From Streptomyces sp. PT12 (GTDB lineage Bacteria; Actinomycetota; Actinomycetes; Streptomycetales; Streptomycetaceae), in the NCBI RefSeq assembly GCF_003311645.1, contig NZ_QEST01000023.1, forward strand, positions 1 through 64,000: DNA of 64,000 bases, in the 5' to 3' direction. The notes below the pieces were generated by a model. The model was not told where the DNA came from and searched no databases. It worked only from the letters and a program-made list of their open reading frames with translations. Positions 23,997 to 31,700 of this stretch are shown here, one piece after another (positions within the stretch are counted from its first letter, which is position 1; each line of letters opens with the position of its first letter). A program made the position numbers and the translations under genes.

Positions 23997-24965
23997 TCAC
24001 ACAATCACACGCAGTGCACGCCGTACGCCTGTGAAGGTCACACTCGTACGCAGTCCGAGGTGGTCACCATCAAGCTGAAACGGCAGTGGCACCTGCGATT
24101 GCAAGGTGAAGTCCGACACATCGTGCAGGGTCACCACACCCTTGCCACGGAGTCCGCGCTCCGGGGAGGAACGCAGCAGTTGAGCGGCGTAACGGGGCAT
24201 CGCGGCGGAGGACAGGCGCGTGATCCCCACCAGGTCGAGCGCGGTGTCGAACGACGCCCTGGGCGCCGCGTACATCGGCCGGTTCCCGAGGAACGTCCAG
24301 GGCGCGGTGTTGCACACCATCGAGAGCGCGAGCCCTTCGATTGGCGAATGCCCGGGCCGCAGCAGGGAGATGGCGCCGTCCGTGCGCCGCGGGTCGCCCA
24401 CGAACTGCCGCAGCGCCTGGCGCACGTACAGCGCGTGCGTCGACCGCTTGCCGCGCTCCCGCTCGGACTCCACGCGGCCCACCACCCCGGCGTCGAAGCC
24501 CAGCCCCGCGCAGAACGTGAACCACCGCCGCGGCACCACCGCGTCGGGCGTCCCCGGCGTCCCCGCGGCCACGCCGAGGCCCACCGCTCGCTCGGAGCCC
24601 GCGTGCAGCGCGTCGAGCAGCGCGCCCGTGGCCTCCACCGCGTCGTTGGGCAGGCCGAGGGCGCGGGCGAACACGTTGGTCGAGCCGCCGGGCACCACCG
24701 CGAGGCGCGGCAGGTCACCCGTGTCGGGGCCTTCGGCGAGCAGCCCGTTGACCACCTCGTTGACCGTGCCGTCGCCGCCGAGCGCGATCACCAGGTCCAC
24801 GCCGCCCCGCTCGGCCGCGTCCCTGGCCAGCTCCCGCGCGTGCCCGCGGGACTCGGTCGCCGCGACCTCGAGCTTGAGGTCGCTCGCGAGCGCGTGGGTG
24901 AGCACCTCACGGGTCCGCGCGCTCGTGGTGGTGGCGACGGGGTTGACCACGAGAAGTGCGCGCAT
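23997..24965 (-). CDS. Diacylglycerol kinase-family lipid kinase
   Basis: The protein has 322 residues. It has the DAGK catalytic domain fold of bacterial DgkB/YegS-type lipid kinases, which phosphorylate diacylglycerol or related lipids at the membrane. Diagnostic motifs are LLVVNPVATTTSA at the N terminus, IALGGDGTVNEVVNGL (GGDGT near 62) and VVPGGSTNVFARAL. The C-terminal half is the beta-sandwich (TAPWTFLGNRPMYAAP, PFQLDGDHLG). The start ATG 24965 gives MRALLVVNP; the longer frame extends into the opposite-strand gene and is discarded. Substrate specificity cannot be told from sequence. Confidence 0.88.
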   Translation of the reverse strand: MRALLVVNPVATTTSARTREVLTHALASDLKLEVAATESRGHARELARDAAERGGVDLVIALGGDGTVNEVVNGLLAEGPDTGDLPRLAVVPGGSTNVFARALGLPNDAVEATGALLDALHAGSERAVGLGVAAGTPGTPDAVVPRRWFTFCAGLGFDAGVVGRVESERERGKRSTHALYVRQALRQFVGDPRRTDGAISLLRPGHSPIEGLALSMVCNTAPWTFLGNRPMYAAPRASFDTALDLVGITRLSSAAMPRYAAQLLRSSPERGLRGKGVVTLHDVSDFTLQSQVPLPFQLDGDHLGLRTSVTFTGVRRALRVIV

Positions 24966-25016
24966 GAGAGGCAGGGTACCGAGCCCGGTGCGCCCGAGGC
25001 GGCGCTGGAGGCCCGC

Positions 25017-25022
25017 TACCCT
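25017..25022 (+). promoter_or_regulatory. Candidate -10 for a leaderless mRNA
   Basis: TACCCT lies six bases before GTG 25029 and there is no ribosome site between them, the usual layout of a leaderless Streptomyces start. Confidence 0.45.
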
Positions 25023-25028
25023 GGCCGC

Positions 25029-25472
25029 GTGAGCGAGAACACCACCGAGGAGCCGGGCGCCCCCGCCGGCGAGCGCCCGCGCGCGGTGACCGTGGCGGCG
25101 GTGCTGTGCGGCGTTCAGGGGGCCGTTGCGGCCGCGTTCGGCGGCGTGATGCTGCTGCTCGCGGTGGCCGGGGACCCGGGGGACAGGACGCAGGCGCTGA
25201 CCGGCGCGGTGACCGTACTGGTGCTGGCCGCGCTGCCGTTGGCGGCGGGGCACGGGCTGTGGCGGCTGCGTCGCTGGAGCCGCGCGCCCGGCGTTGTGGT
25301 GCAGCTGTTCTCGCTGCCGATCGCGTTCACGCTGGTGGGCAGCGGCGGGCTGTGGCCGCTGGCCGGGGCGGGGCTCGCCCTCTCGGCGGTGGCCGCCCTG
25401 GGGTGCCTGGTGAACCCGAAGGCGACCAGGGCGCTCGGCGTCGGCCCGCGCCCCGCGGGTCCGACGGCCTGA
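25029..25472 (+). CDS. Small integral membrane protein of unknown function
   Basis: The protein has 147 residues. After about 20 polar residues there are four hydrophobic helices (AVTVAAVLCGVQGAVAAAFG, TGAVTVLVLAALPLAAGHGL, VVVQLFSLPIAFTLVG, PLAGAGLALSAVAALGCLV). A WRLRRWSRAP turn lies between helices 2 and 3. It is conserved at this place in Streptomyces as far as I recall, but has no assigned function. The GTG start appears leaderless. It is divergent from the lipid kinase gene (63 bases) and converges on sigH. Confidence 0.75.
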   Translation: MSENTTEEPGAPAGERPRAVTVAAVLCGVQGAVAAAFGGVMLLLAVAGDPGDRTQALTGAVTVLVLAALPLAAGHGLWRLRRWSRAPGVVVQLFSLPIAFTLVGSGGLWPLAGAGLALSAVAALGCLVNPKATRALGVGPRPAGPTA

Positions 25473-25494
25473 AGGCCCCCGGGCGGCCCGGCCG

Positions 25495-25519
25495 CGCGCC
25501 CAACTCCCCGCCGGGCGCG
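25495..25519. terminator. Weak hairpin between the membrane protein gene and sigH
   Basis: CGCGCCC and GGGCGCG can pair over an 11-base loop between two convergent genes. Confidence 0.4.
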
Positions 25520-25524
25520 GGGCG

Positions 25525-26430
25525 TCACTCCTCGACGAGCAGCTTCTCGCGCAGCTGCGCCAGTGTGCGGGCCAGCAGCCGGGAGACATGCATCTGGGAG
25601 ATGCCGACCTCCTGCGCGATCTGGGACTGGGTCATGTTCCCGAAGAAGCGGAGCAGCAGGATCTTCTTCTCCCGCGGCGGCAGCTCCTCGAGCAGCGGTT
25701 TGAGCGACTCGCGGTACTCGACGCCCTCAAGGGCGTCGTCCTCCGCGCCGAGGGTGTCCGCGACGGCGGGCGACTCGTCGTCCGTGTCGGGCACGTCGAG
25801 GGAGAGCGTGCTGTACGCGTTCGCCGACTCGAGGCCCTCGAGCACGTCCTCCTCGGAGATGCTCAGCCGCTGGGCCAGCTCGGAAACGGTGGGCGCGCGG
25901 CCGTGCTGCTGGGACAGCTCGGCGGTGGCCTGGCTCAGCGAGAGCCGCAGCTCCTGGAGGCGGCGCGGCACGCGCACCGCCCAGCCCTTGTCCCTGAAGT
26001 GCCGCTTGATCTCGCCAACCACGGTCGGCGTGGCATAGGTGGAGAACTCGACGCCGCGCTCGGGGTCGAAGCGGTCCACCGACTTGATCAGCCCGATCGT
26101 GGCGACCTGGGTGAGGTCGTCGAGCGGCTCGCCTCGGTTCCTGAAGCGGCGGGCCAGGTGCTCCACGAGCGGCAGGTGCATCCTCACCAGGCTGTTGCGC
26201 AGCTCGGCGCGCTCGGGCGAGCCGTCGGGCAACGTCCGCAGCTCGACGAAGAGATCGCGCGCCGCGCCCCGGTCGTGCGGGCCCGAGCCCGAACGCCGTG
26301 GCACGGGGTTCAGCACCTCGGGCTGTCCGGGAATGGCCGTCCCCGACGGCTCGCGGCTGGCTGTCGCCGCCTGTTCCGCATCGTTCACCTCGGCCCCCTC
26401 GTCCGGCGGCGGCCCCTGTGCGCCGGTCAC
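25525..26430 (-). CDS. sigH: SigB/SigF-family stress sigma factor SigH
   Basis: The protein has 301 residues from GTG 26430. It has sigma-70 region 2 (PLVEHLARRFRNRGEPLDDL, GLIKSVDRFDPERGVEFSTY, the hallmark of this subfamily), region 3 and region 4 (LPPREKKILLLRFFGNMTQ, SQIAQEVGISQMHVSRLL). S. coelicolor SigH works in osmotic stress and aerial development. GTG 26430 overlaps the anti-sigma stop by four bases and has GGAG upstream; GTG 26388 (after GAGGGGG) would give 287 residues. The frame stays open to 26673 inside the anti-sigma gene, notable because larger SigH products are reported in S. coelicolor. Control is expected by partner switching with the upstream anti-sigma factor. Confidence 0.93.
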   Translation of the reverse strand: MTGAQGPPPDEGAEVNDAEQAATASREPSGTAIPGQPEVLNPVPRRSGSGPHDRGAARDLFVELRTLPDGSPERAELRNSLVRMHLPLVEHLARRFRNRGEPLDDLTQVATIGLIKSVDRFDPERGVEFSTYATPTVVGEIKRHFRDKGWAVRVPRRLQELRLSLSQATAELSQQHGRAPTVSELAQRLSISEEDVLEGLESANAYSTLSLDVPDTDDESPAVADTLGAEDDALEGVEYRESLKPLLEELPPREKKILLLRFFGNMTQSQIAQEVGISQMHVSRLLARTLAQLREKLLVEE

Positions 26431-26840
26431 GGCGCTCCGGGGGCGGCGCCGCGCTTCTTGTGCAGGCTGATGCTGACCGTCTTGTCCTCTCCGACGGCCG
26501 ATTCGACCTCGCCCGCGAGCGCGGTGAGCACGGTCCAGGCGAAGGTGTCCCGCTCGGGCGCGTGGCCCTCCGTGGTAGGCGCCGAGACCGTGACCCGCAG
26601 GGCGTCGCCGACCAGCGTGAAGACGCACTCCAGCACGCTGCCTGGGATGGCCTGCTGGAGCAGGATCGCGCACGCCTCGTCGACCGCGATGCGCAGGTCC
26701 TCGATCTCGTCGAGGGTGAAGTCCAGCCGGGCGGCGAGTCCGGCCGTGGCCGTACGCAGCACGGAAAGATAGGCACCCGCGGCCGGCAGCCGGACTTCCA
26801 CGAAGTCCTGCGATCCGGGCTCACCTGGGATGGGGGACAC
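26427..26840 (-). CDS. RsbW-type anti-sigma factor for SigH (UshX/PrsH/RshA)
   Basis: The protein has 137 residues with an HATPase_c_2 fold. It binds and silences SigH and may phosphorylate an anti-anti-sigma factor. The N-box helix DEIEDLRIAVDEACAILLQQ carries the Asn/Asp-type ATP-magnesium residues, and TFAWTVLTALAGEVE is the C-terminal helix. The GTG at 26840 (MSPIPGEPGSQDF) is chosen because a GGAGG ribosome site ends five bases before it; an upstream in-frame GTG would place that site inside the gene. It is the first gene of the bicistron with sigH, by four-base overlap. Confidence 0.9.
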   Translation of the reverse strand: MSPIPGEPGSQDFVEVRLPAAGAYLSVLRTATAGLAARLDFTLDEIEDLRIAVDEACAILLQQAIPGSVLECVFTLVGDALRVTVSAPTTEGHAPERDTFAWTVLTALAGEVESAVGEDKTVSISLHKKRGAAPGAP

Positions 26841-27141
26841 CCTCACCTCCACAGAGACTCACACTGATTGAGCGCTCCCGGGCACCGCCGAGGTGTCCTG
26901 GTCGCCCTGCGACGCTACCGCGATGCACGGCACGCTGTCGCCTGGCCCGGGATCCGATGAGCCGGGGCGACACACTCGACGGTATTACTCATCGTAATGC
27001 ATCCGGTGCGTACTGTGGCTGCGGAAAAGCGTCAATTCCTGGATTTCTTCGTGGCGTTGCCGAGGAGCCCCGCCATGATCGCCGATGGTACTGCCCTCGC
27101 GTGGCGCCGCGGACCCGGGCCGCCGGGGGGATCGCCGGGGG
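26841..27141. other. Intergenic region upstream of the anti-sigma/sigH operon
   Basis: These 301 bases lie between the NUDIX 3' end and the anti-sigma start, both on the minus strand. They hold an ATTAC-TCATC-GTAAT inverted repeat near 26984-26998 and a TCACACTGATTGA patch near 26862. In S. coelicolor sigH has several regulated promoters, including a BldD-bound one; I cannot place these here with confidence. Confidence 0.45.
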
Positions 27142-27594
27142 TCAGGGCCAGCCGCGCAGGGTGAGGCCCACCTCGCCCGTGAGGCAGCGGTGGATGACGC
27201 GCTCGTCGCCGAACACCAGGTCGTCGGGCAGCGCGTCCGTGGCGAACCAGCGCGCCTCGGAGTGCTTGTGCGGCTCGGCGTTGAGCAGCGCGCCGCGCCA
27301 GCGGTGCGTGCGGAAGACGACCGTGAGGAAGCCGTGGTCCGCGGAGACGCCCGCCGCCCCGTGCAGCACGTGGACGAGCCCGAGGTCGGCCGGGTCGACC
27401 AGCAGGCCCGTCTCCTCCTCGAGCTCGCGCACGGCGGTGGCGGTGATCGGCTCGCCCGGGGCGCACTTGCCCACCGGCAGGTCCCACAGGTCGCGGCCGA
27501 AGGAGGCGCCGGGCGCGCGGCGCAGGAGAACGACGCGGTCGGTGTCCAGATCGTGCACCAGGACGGCGGCGACCAGCTGTGTCATCGATTCCAT
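27142..27594 (-). CDS. NUDIX hydrolase
   Basis: The protein has 150 residues. The Nudix box fits GX5EX7REUXEEXGU exactly, from GKCAPGEPITATAVRELEEE through TGL (about residues 42-64). The N-terminal strand LVAAVLVHDLDTDRVVLLRR and the core LWDLPVGK are typical. It should cleave a nucleoside diphosphate linked to another group; the substrate cannot be predicted. ATG 27594 (MESMTQL) or the internal ATG at codon 4 could be used. The 120 bases upstream are AT-rich for this genome and also carry the promoter of the divergent helR-like pseudogene. Confidence 0.87.
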   Translation of the reverse strand: MESMTQLVAAVLVHDLDTDRVVLLRRAPGASFGRDLWDLPVGKCAPGEPITATAVRELEEETGLLVDPADLGLVHVLHGAAGVSADHGFLTVVFRTHRWRGALLNAEPHKHSEARWFATDALPDDLVFGDERVIHRCLTGEVGLTLRGWP

Positions 27595-27652
27595 AAAAAA
27601 TCCCGCCGCATCGTGTGCGACGAGCTGAATTCCTCGCTAGGGTGGACCCTTT

Positions 27653-27685
27653 GGAATGGCATGCTCTCAACTGCCAAGCCATTCC
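27653..27685. promoter_or_regulatory. Inverted repeat upstream of the helR-like pseudogene
   Basis: GGAATGGC and GCCATTCC form 8-bp arms over a 17-base spacer, about 30 to 65 bases before the helR-like start and near an AT-rich TTTATATTCTAGA stretch that could hold a -10. helR genes are induced by rifamycins through a promoter-linked element, but I did not match this repeat to that element. Confidence 0.4.
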
Positions 27686-27717
27686 CGCAATTTATATTCT
27701 AGACCCCGAGGAGTTGT

Positions 27718-29213
27718 GTGTCAACCGGCGGCGCATTTCCCGAACAGGCCCATGTGACCCGGCTCTACGACCGCCTGGACGAGCTGCGCTCCCAGGCCAG
27801 GACCAGGCTCGACACCGTGCTCGCGACCACAGGGCTCGGCCATCAGGGCCTGGCGGAAAGGGATGTGAGGGCCGCCGAGCTCGCCCGCCGCGCGGCCCTT
27901 CTTGATTCCGTGGAGAACGGCCTGTGTTTCGGCCGCCTCGACATGCTGGAGCCCGGCCAGGGACCAGGCGCGGAAAGCGCGCGCTGGATCGGTCGCACCG
28001 GAATCCTCGACGGGGATTTCGAGCCGCTGCTCATCGACTGGCGCGCCCGCGATGGCAGGGGTGATCGCCGCCGCGGTGCGCGAGCGGCAGCGGGTGCCCC
28101 AAGGGCCTCATCCCGCCGAGCACGACGGCGAGCCGTTCCCCCCTTGACCCCGACGTGCTGGCCCGCGCCCGCGCGCTGGCCAGGGAAACCGGGCTCCCGC
28201 ACGACCAGGCGCGTTCCGTCTTCCGCGCGCGGGCGCTCGAAGGGCTCGCCGGGCGCGCGGCGGCGCGGTTCGGCGCCGATGTGCTGGAGGGCGGCAGCCC
28301 GTTGACGGATCAGGACCTGGCCACCATCCGCGACGAGCTGGCCGCCGAGCCCACCGTGCTGGCCGCGCTCGAAGACCTCTGGCCCGCCCTCACCCCGCAG
28401 CGGCTGCTCGCCGACCTGTGGTTGTCGCCGGAACGCCTGGCCGCCGCCGCCCCCGGGCTGACCGACGAGGAGCGGGCCCTGCTGCTGCGGCCCCGCGGCC
28501 ATCGGGGCTGGGCGGCCGCTGACATCCCGCTGCTCGACGAGGCGGCCGAGCTGCTCGGCGTGGACGAGGACGTGCGGCGCGGCGCCGACGAGGCGGCCGC
28601 GGCCGAGCGCGCCGAGGGGCTGGCCCTGGCGCAGGAGGCGCTGGACATCGCGTATGGCTCGCGCACGTCCGACGTCGACGCGGAGGACGAGGAGGCGGAG
28701 ACGCTGGGCGCGTTCGACCTCGTGGACGCCGAGCGGCTGGCCGAGCGGCACGCCGCCGTGGACCACCGCACGCCCGTGGAGCGGGCCGCGGCCGACCGGG
28801 CATGGGCGTTCGGCCATGTCGTGGTGGACGAGGCGCAGGAGCTGTCGCCGATGGCCTGGCGCGTGCTGATGCGCCGCTGCCCGGCCCGCTCGATGACGGT
28901 CGTGGGCGATATCGCCCAAACGGGTGAGCGTGGGGGCGCGTCCTCGTGGGAACGCGTTCTCGCCCCGCACGTCGGGAGCCGCTGGACCACGGCCGAGCTG
29001 ACCGTCAACTACCGCCTGCCCGCCGAGATCGCCGCCGTCGCCGAGGGCGTGCTGCGCCACATCGACCCGGGGCGGCGCGCGCCCCGCGCCGTCCGCGCCT
29101 CCTCCGTCGCGCCCTGGCACGCGGCCGTGGCGCCCGGGGAGTTGGCCGGGGCGGCGGCCAGGCTCGCCGGGGAGGAGCGCGCCCTGGCGCCAGGCGGCAC
29201 GGTCGAGGAACAG
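27718..29213 (+). pseudogene. helR: Decayed HelR-like RNA polymerase-recycling ATPase gene
   Basis: Intact HelR/HelD-like proteins are about 700 residues and displace rifamycin from RNA polymerase. Here the N-terminal part is intact (GTG 27718; THVTRLYDRL-type coiled coil to FEPLLIDWRA, about 110 residues). At about 28048-28055 the frame jumps straight to a mid-protein segment (AAAVRERQRVP), so the Walker A domain is gone. A six-C run near 28138-28143 then causes a one-base shift into the frame of DPDVLARARALARETGLP. That frame retains VVVDEAQELSPMAWRVL (Walker B) and VVGDIAQTG, then stops matching at about 29213, where G-rich repeats begin; the C-terminal helicase motifs are missing. Three lesions make function very unlikely. 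Confidence 0.85.
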
Positions 29214-29270
29214 GAGGGAAGAGGAGGGGAGGGAAGAGGAGGGGAGGGGAGGGGAGGGGAGGGGAGGGGA
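29214..29270 (+). repeat. GGGGA-type purine repeat, possible G-quadruplex
   Basis: A pure G/A stretch ends in six consecutive GGGGA units (29241-29270). Four or more G-tracts in a row could fold into a G-quadruplex in the coding-strand DNA or RNA. It marks the exact point where the helR-like sequence ends. Confidence 0.85.
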
Positions 29271-29278
29271 AAACGAAC

Positions 29279-29305
29279 GACCGCACCCGGTGGCCGGGTG
29301 CGGTC
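29279..29305. terminator. Terminator between the helR-like pseudogene and sodN
   Basis: A perfect 12-bp stem (GACCGCACCCGG) with a TGG loop lies 28 bases past the sodN stop. It can terminate both convergent transcripts. Confidence 0.82.
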
Positions 29306-29332
29306 GGTGGTCCGAAGGGGTGACGCCGGGGC

Positions 29333-29728
29333 TCAGCCCTTCTTGGTCTCCCAGAAGATCTTGTCGATCTGAGCGATGTAGTCAAGGGCCTTCTGGCCGG
29401 TCTCCGGGTCGGTGGAGCCCTTGGCGGCGCTGAGCGCCTTGAGGGTGTCGTTCACCAGCTGGTGCAGCTCGGGGTACTTCTCGAAGTGCGGGGGCTTGAA
29501 GTAGTCGCTCCAGAGCACCGAGACATGGTGCTTCGCAAGCTCGGCCCGCTCCTCCTTGATGACGATGGCGCGCGTGCGGTAGGCCGGGTCGTCGTTGGCC
29601 TGGTACTTCTCCTGGATGGCCTTCACCGACTCGGCCTCGATCCGGGCCTGGGCGGGGTCGTAGACACCGCAGGGCAGGTCGCAGTGCGCGCTGACCCTGA
29701 CCGTGGGGGCAAACAGGCGGGAGAGCAT
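29333..29728 (-). CDS. sodN: Nickel superoxide dismutase
   Basis: The protein has 131 residues. NiSOD converts superoxide to hydrogen peroxide and oxygen as a hexamer. A 14-residue leader (MLSRLFAPTVRVSA) is removed to expose His15, which starts the nickel hook HCDLPCGVYDP; His1, Cys2 and Cys6 of the mature enzyme bind nickel. The helical bundle follows. Start ATG 29728 matches the known leader length. The protease for leader removal, sodX, is divergent 173 bases away. In S. coelicolor sodN is expressed with nickel and its 3' end yields an sRNA against sodF; whether the 3' end here does so is untested. Confidence 0.97.
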   Translation of the reverse strand: MLSRLFAPTVRVSAHCDLPCGVYDPAQARIEAESVKAIQEKYQANDDPAYRTRAIVIKEERAELAKHHVSVLWSDYFKPPHFEKYPELHQLVNDTLKALSAAKGSTDPETGQKALDYIAQIDKIFWETKKG

Positions 29729-29834
29729 GAGAGCCGTCCTTCCTCGTGATCGTCTTCTCCCGGGCGACATTACTCCGTGCAGGGCGCGTTTTCTCGGCGG
29801 ACCCGGGCCGCGCGGCGGGACCTAGGCCAAAAGT

Positions 29835-29849
29835 CCAGTGCTTGACTGG
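29835..29849. promoter_or_regulatory. Inverted repeat in the sodN-sodX intergenic region
   Basis: CCAGT-GCTTG-ACTGG forms 5-bp arms and includes TTGACT, a possible -35 for sodX. It may be an operator or promoter element of the divergent pair. Confidence 0.4.
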
Positions 29850-29901
29850 GTCCGGTGGCGGACGATGGCCGTGAACGCGCGGGTGAACCCTGAGGAGAGC
29901 G

Positions 29902-30303
29902 ATGAGGCTGGGGCTGGCCGAGGTCTACAACCCCTCGATGCTGCCCACGTTGCGCCCGGGGGACCGGCTGCTGCTGAGCTATGGCGCGCGGGTGCGCCCC
30001 GGGGACGTGGTGGTGCTGTGCCATCCGTTCCAGCACGACCTGCTGATCGTCAAGCGCGCGGTGGAACGGCGCGGCGGGGGCTGGTGGGTGGTGGGGGACA
30101 ACCCTGAGGTGACCAACGACAGCCGCGAGTTCGGCGCGGTGCCCGACGATCTGGTGTGCGCGCGGGCGCTGTTGCGGCTGCGGTCGCCGCGCGCCGCGGC
30201 GCCGGGCGGGGGGGCTCAGGGCTCGGAGGGCTCCGCGCTGCGGCGGCTCGCGTCGTCGGTCCGGCCGCTGAGCGCGCGCTCGCGGCGCTTGCGGGCGCGG
30301 TAG
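29902..30303 (+). CDS. sodX: Nickel-type superoxide dismutase maturation protease
   Basis: The protein has 133 residues and belongs to the S26 (signal peptidase/LexA-like) family. It cleaves the NiSOD leader so that nickel can bind. The Ser-Lys dyad is Ser12 in NPSMLPTLRPGD and Lys51 in HDLLIVKRAV; GDNPEVTNDSREFGAV is the following S26 motif. It has no membrane anchor, as usual for SodX. The last 30 residues (Ser/Arg/Ala-rich) are encoded antisense to the 3' end of the CGNR gene, an 88-base tail-to-tail overlap; the conserved domain ends before it. Confidence 0.9.
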   Translation: MRLGLAEVYNPSMLPTLRPGDRLLLSYGARVRPGDVVVLCHPFQHDLLIVKRAVERRGGGWWVVGDNPEVTNDSREFGAVPDDLVCARALLRLRSPRAAAPGGGAQGSEGSALRRLASSVRPLSARSRRLRAR

Positions 30304-30836
30304 GCGGCGACGTTGGCGCGGGTGGCGCAGCGGTCGGAGCAGTAGCGCTTGGAGCGGTTGGTCGATGTGTCGATATAGGCGTTCCGGCAGGGCGCGGCCT
30401 CGCAGATGCCGAGCCGGTCGACGCCGAGGTCGGTCAGCTGGAACGCCAGGCCCATGCACGCGATCGCGGCATACCCCGCGGTCGCGCTCGACGGGTGCTC
30501 GGCCAGGTGCAGGTGCCAGCGCGGGCGGCCCGCCTCGTCGAGGTGGTCGTGCCCCGAGATCTGCGGGCTCGCGGGGTATTCGAGCAGCAGGGCGTTGAGC
30601 AGGTCGACCGCCGCCACCTCGTCGCCTTCGGCGGCGGCGGTGAAGACGGCCCGCAGCCGCGACCTGACCCCGCGCAGCCGGGTCACATCGCCCTCCCCGG
30701 CCCGCCGCGCCGCGTGCTGTGCCTCACCGAACAGGCCGCGCACGGCGTCGACGGAGGTGAGGCTGTCGGTGCCGCGCAGCGGCTCCTCGGTGTTCACCAG
30801 GCGCACGGCGAAGTCGGAGTAATAGGTGAGTTCCAA
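30216..30836 (-). CDS. CGNR zinc-finger (ABATE domain) regulator
   Basis: The protein has 206 residues. An N-terminal ABATE domain (YYSDFAVRLVNTEEPLRGTD, ending LAFQLTDLGVDRLGICEA) is followed by a CGNR zinc finger at about 145-185 (GICEAAPCRNAYIDTSTNRS and RYCSDRCATRANVAAYRARK), where four cysteines should bind zinc. These proteins are thought to be stress-related transcription regulators. The tail is Arg/Ser-rich and overlaps sodX. It is divergent from a methyltransferase gene with about 100 bases between. Confidence 0.88.
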   Translation of the reverse strand: MELTYYSDFAVRLVNTEEPLRGTDSLTSVDAVRGLFGEAQHAARRAGEGDVTRLRGVRSRLRAVFTAAAEGDEVAAVDLLNALLLEYPASPQISGHDHLDEAGRPRWHLHLAEHPSSATAGYAAIACMGLAFQLTDLGVDRLGICEAAPCRNAYIDTSTNRSKRYCSDRCATRANVAAYRARKRRERALSGRTDDASRRSAEPSEP

Positions 30837-30877
30837 TTGTGTTCCTTACCGGAGCGGGCTATGGTCAGCAGCGTACT

Positions 30878-30910
30878 AGTAAGGGGTGTGCTTGGAGGAC
30901 GCCTCTTACT
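30878..30910. promoter_or_regulatory. Inverted repeat in the CGNR-methyltransferase divergent promoter
   Basis: AGTAAGGGG and CCTCTTACT form 9-bp arms (one mismatch) over a 15-base spacer, 29 bases before the methyltransferase start. A related CCTTACC lies at 30844-30850. It is a plausible binding site for the neighbouring CGNR regulator. Confidence 0.45.
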
Positions 30911-30938
30911 CAACGGTGTGTCCCAGGGAGGAGCGGGC

Positions 30939-31697
30939 ATGACGGACTGGCAGGGCTGGCAGGAGAGTTGGGACCGGCAGCAGGAGTGGTACATGCCGGA
31001 CCGGGAGGACCGTTTCCGGGTCATGCTGGACGCCGTCGAGGCGTTCGTGGGCGACAAGCCGCGCGTGCTCGACCTGGCGTGCGGCACGGGCAGCATCACG
31101 CGGCGGCTGCTGCGCCGCTTCCCCGGGGCGCGCTCCACGGGCGTCGACCTCGACCCCGCGCTGCTCGCGATCGCGCGGGGCACGTTCGACGGCGATGAAC
31201 GGGTCTCGTTCATCACGGCCGACCTGACCGCGCCCGACTGGGCCGACGCGCTGCCGCACGCCCCGTACGACGCCGTGCTCACCTCGACCGCGCTGCACTG
31301 GCTCGACGGGCGCGCGCTCGTGACGCTCTACGGGCAGCTCGCGGGCCTGGTGCGCCCCGGCGGCATCCTGCTCAACGCCGACCACATGCCCGATGACTCC
31401 ACCCCGCGCATCACGGCGGCTGAGCGGGCGTTCACCACGGCGCGGCGGGAGCGTGAGCGGGCCGCTGGCGTGGCGGACTGGGCCGAGTGGTGGCGCTCGG
31501 TGGCCGCGTCGCCCGAGCTCGGGGAGCTGGCGCGCGAGCGGTTCCGCCTGATCGGCGATCCGACCGCGGGCGACCACAGCGAGGGCGAGGTGCACCCGGT
31601 GGGCTGGCACGCCGAGACGCTGCGCGCCGCGGGCTTCGCCGAGGCGCGCGCGGCGTGGGTGTCGCTGACGGACGCGGTGATCCTGGCGCTGCGCTGA
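30939..31697 (+). CDS. Class I SAM-dependent methyltransferase
   Basis: The protein has 252 residues with a Rossmann-type SAM fold. Motif I is VLDLACGTGSITRRLL (near 46-60), motif II contains STGVDLDPALL and the post-motif is APYDAVLTSTALHWLDG. The substrate is unknown. The start ATG 30939 follows a GGAGGAG ribosome site; the frame stays open far upstream through the CGNR gene, which is shadow. It is divergent from the CGNR gene, which may regulate it. Confidence 0.85.
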   Translation: MTDWQGWQESWDRQQEWYMPDREDRFRVMLDAVEAFVGDKPRVLDLACGTGSITRRLLRRFPGARSTGVDLDPALLAIARGTFDGDERVSFITADLTAPDWADALPHAPYDAVLTSTALHWLDGRALVTLYGQLAGLVRPGGILLNADHMPDDSTPRITAAERAFTTARRERERAAGVADWAEWWRSVAASPELGELARERFRLIGDPTAGDHSEGEVHPVGWHAETLRAAGFAEARAAWVSLTDAVILALR

Positions 31698-31700
31698 GCC

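Noticed and set aside
29214-29372. Gly/Glu/Arg-rich C terminus of the helR-like frame as a real protein domain
   Set aside because: It is a translation of GGGGA repeats and of a terminator hairpin, with no similarity to HelR.
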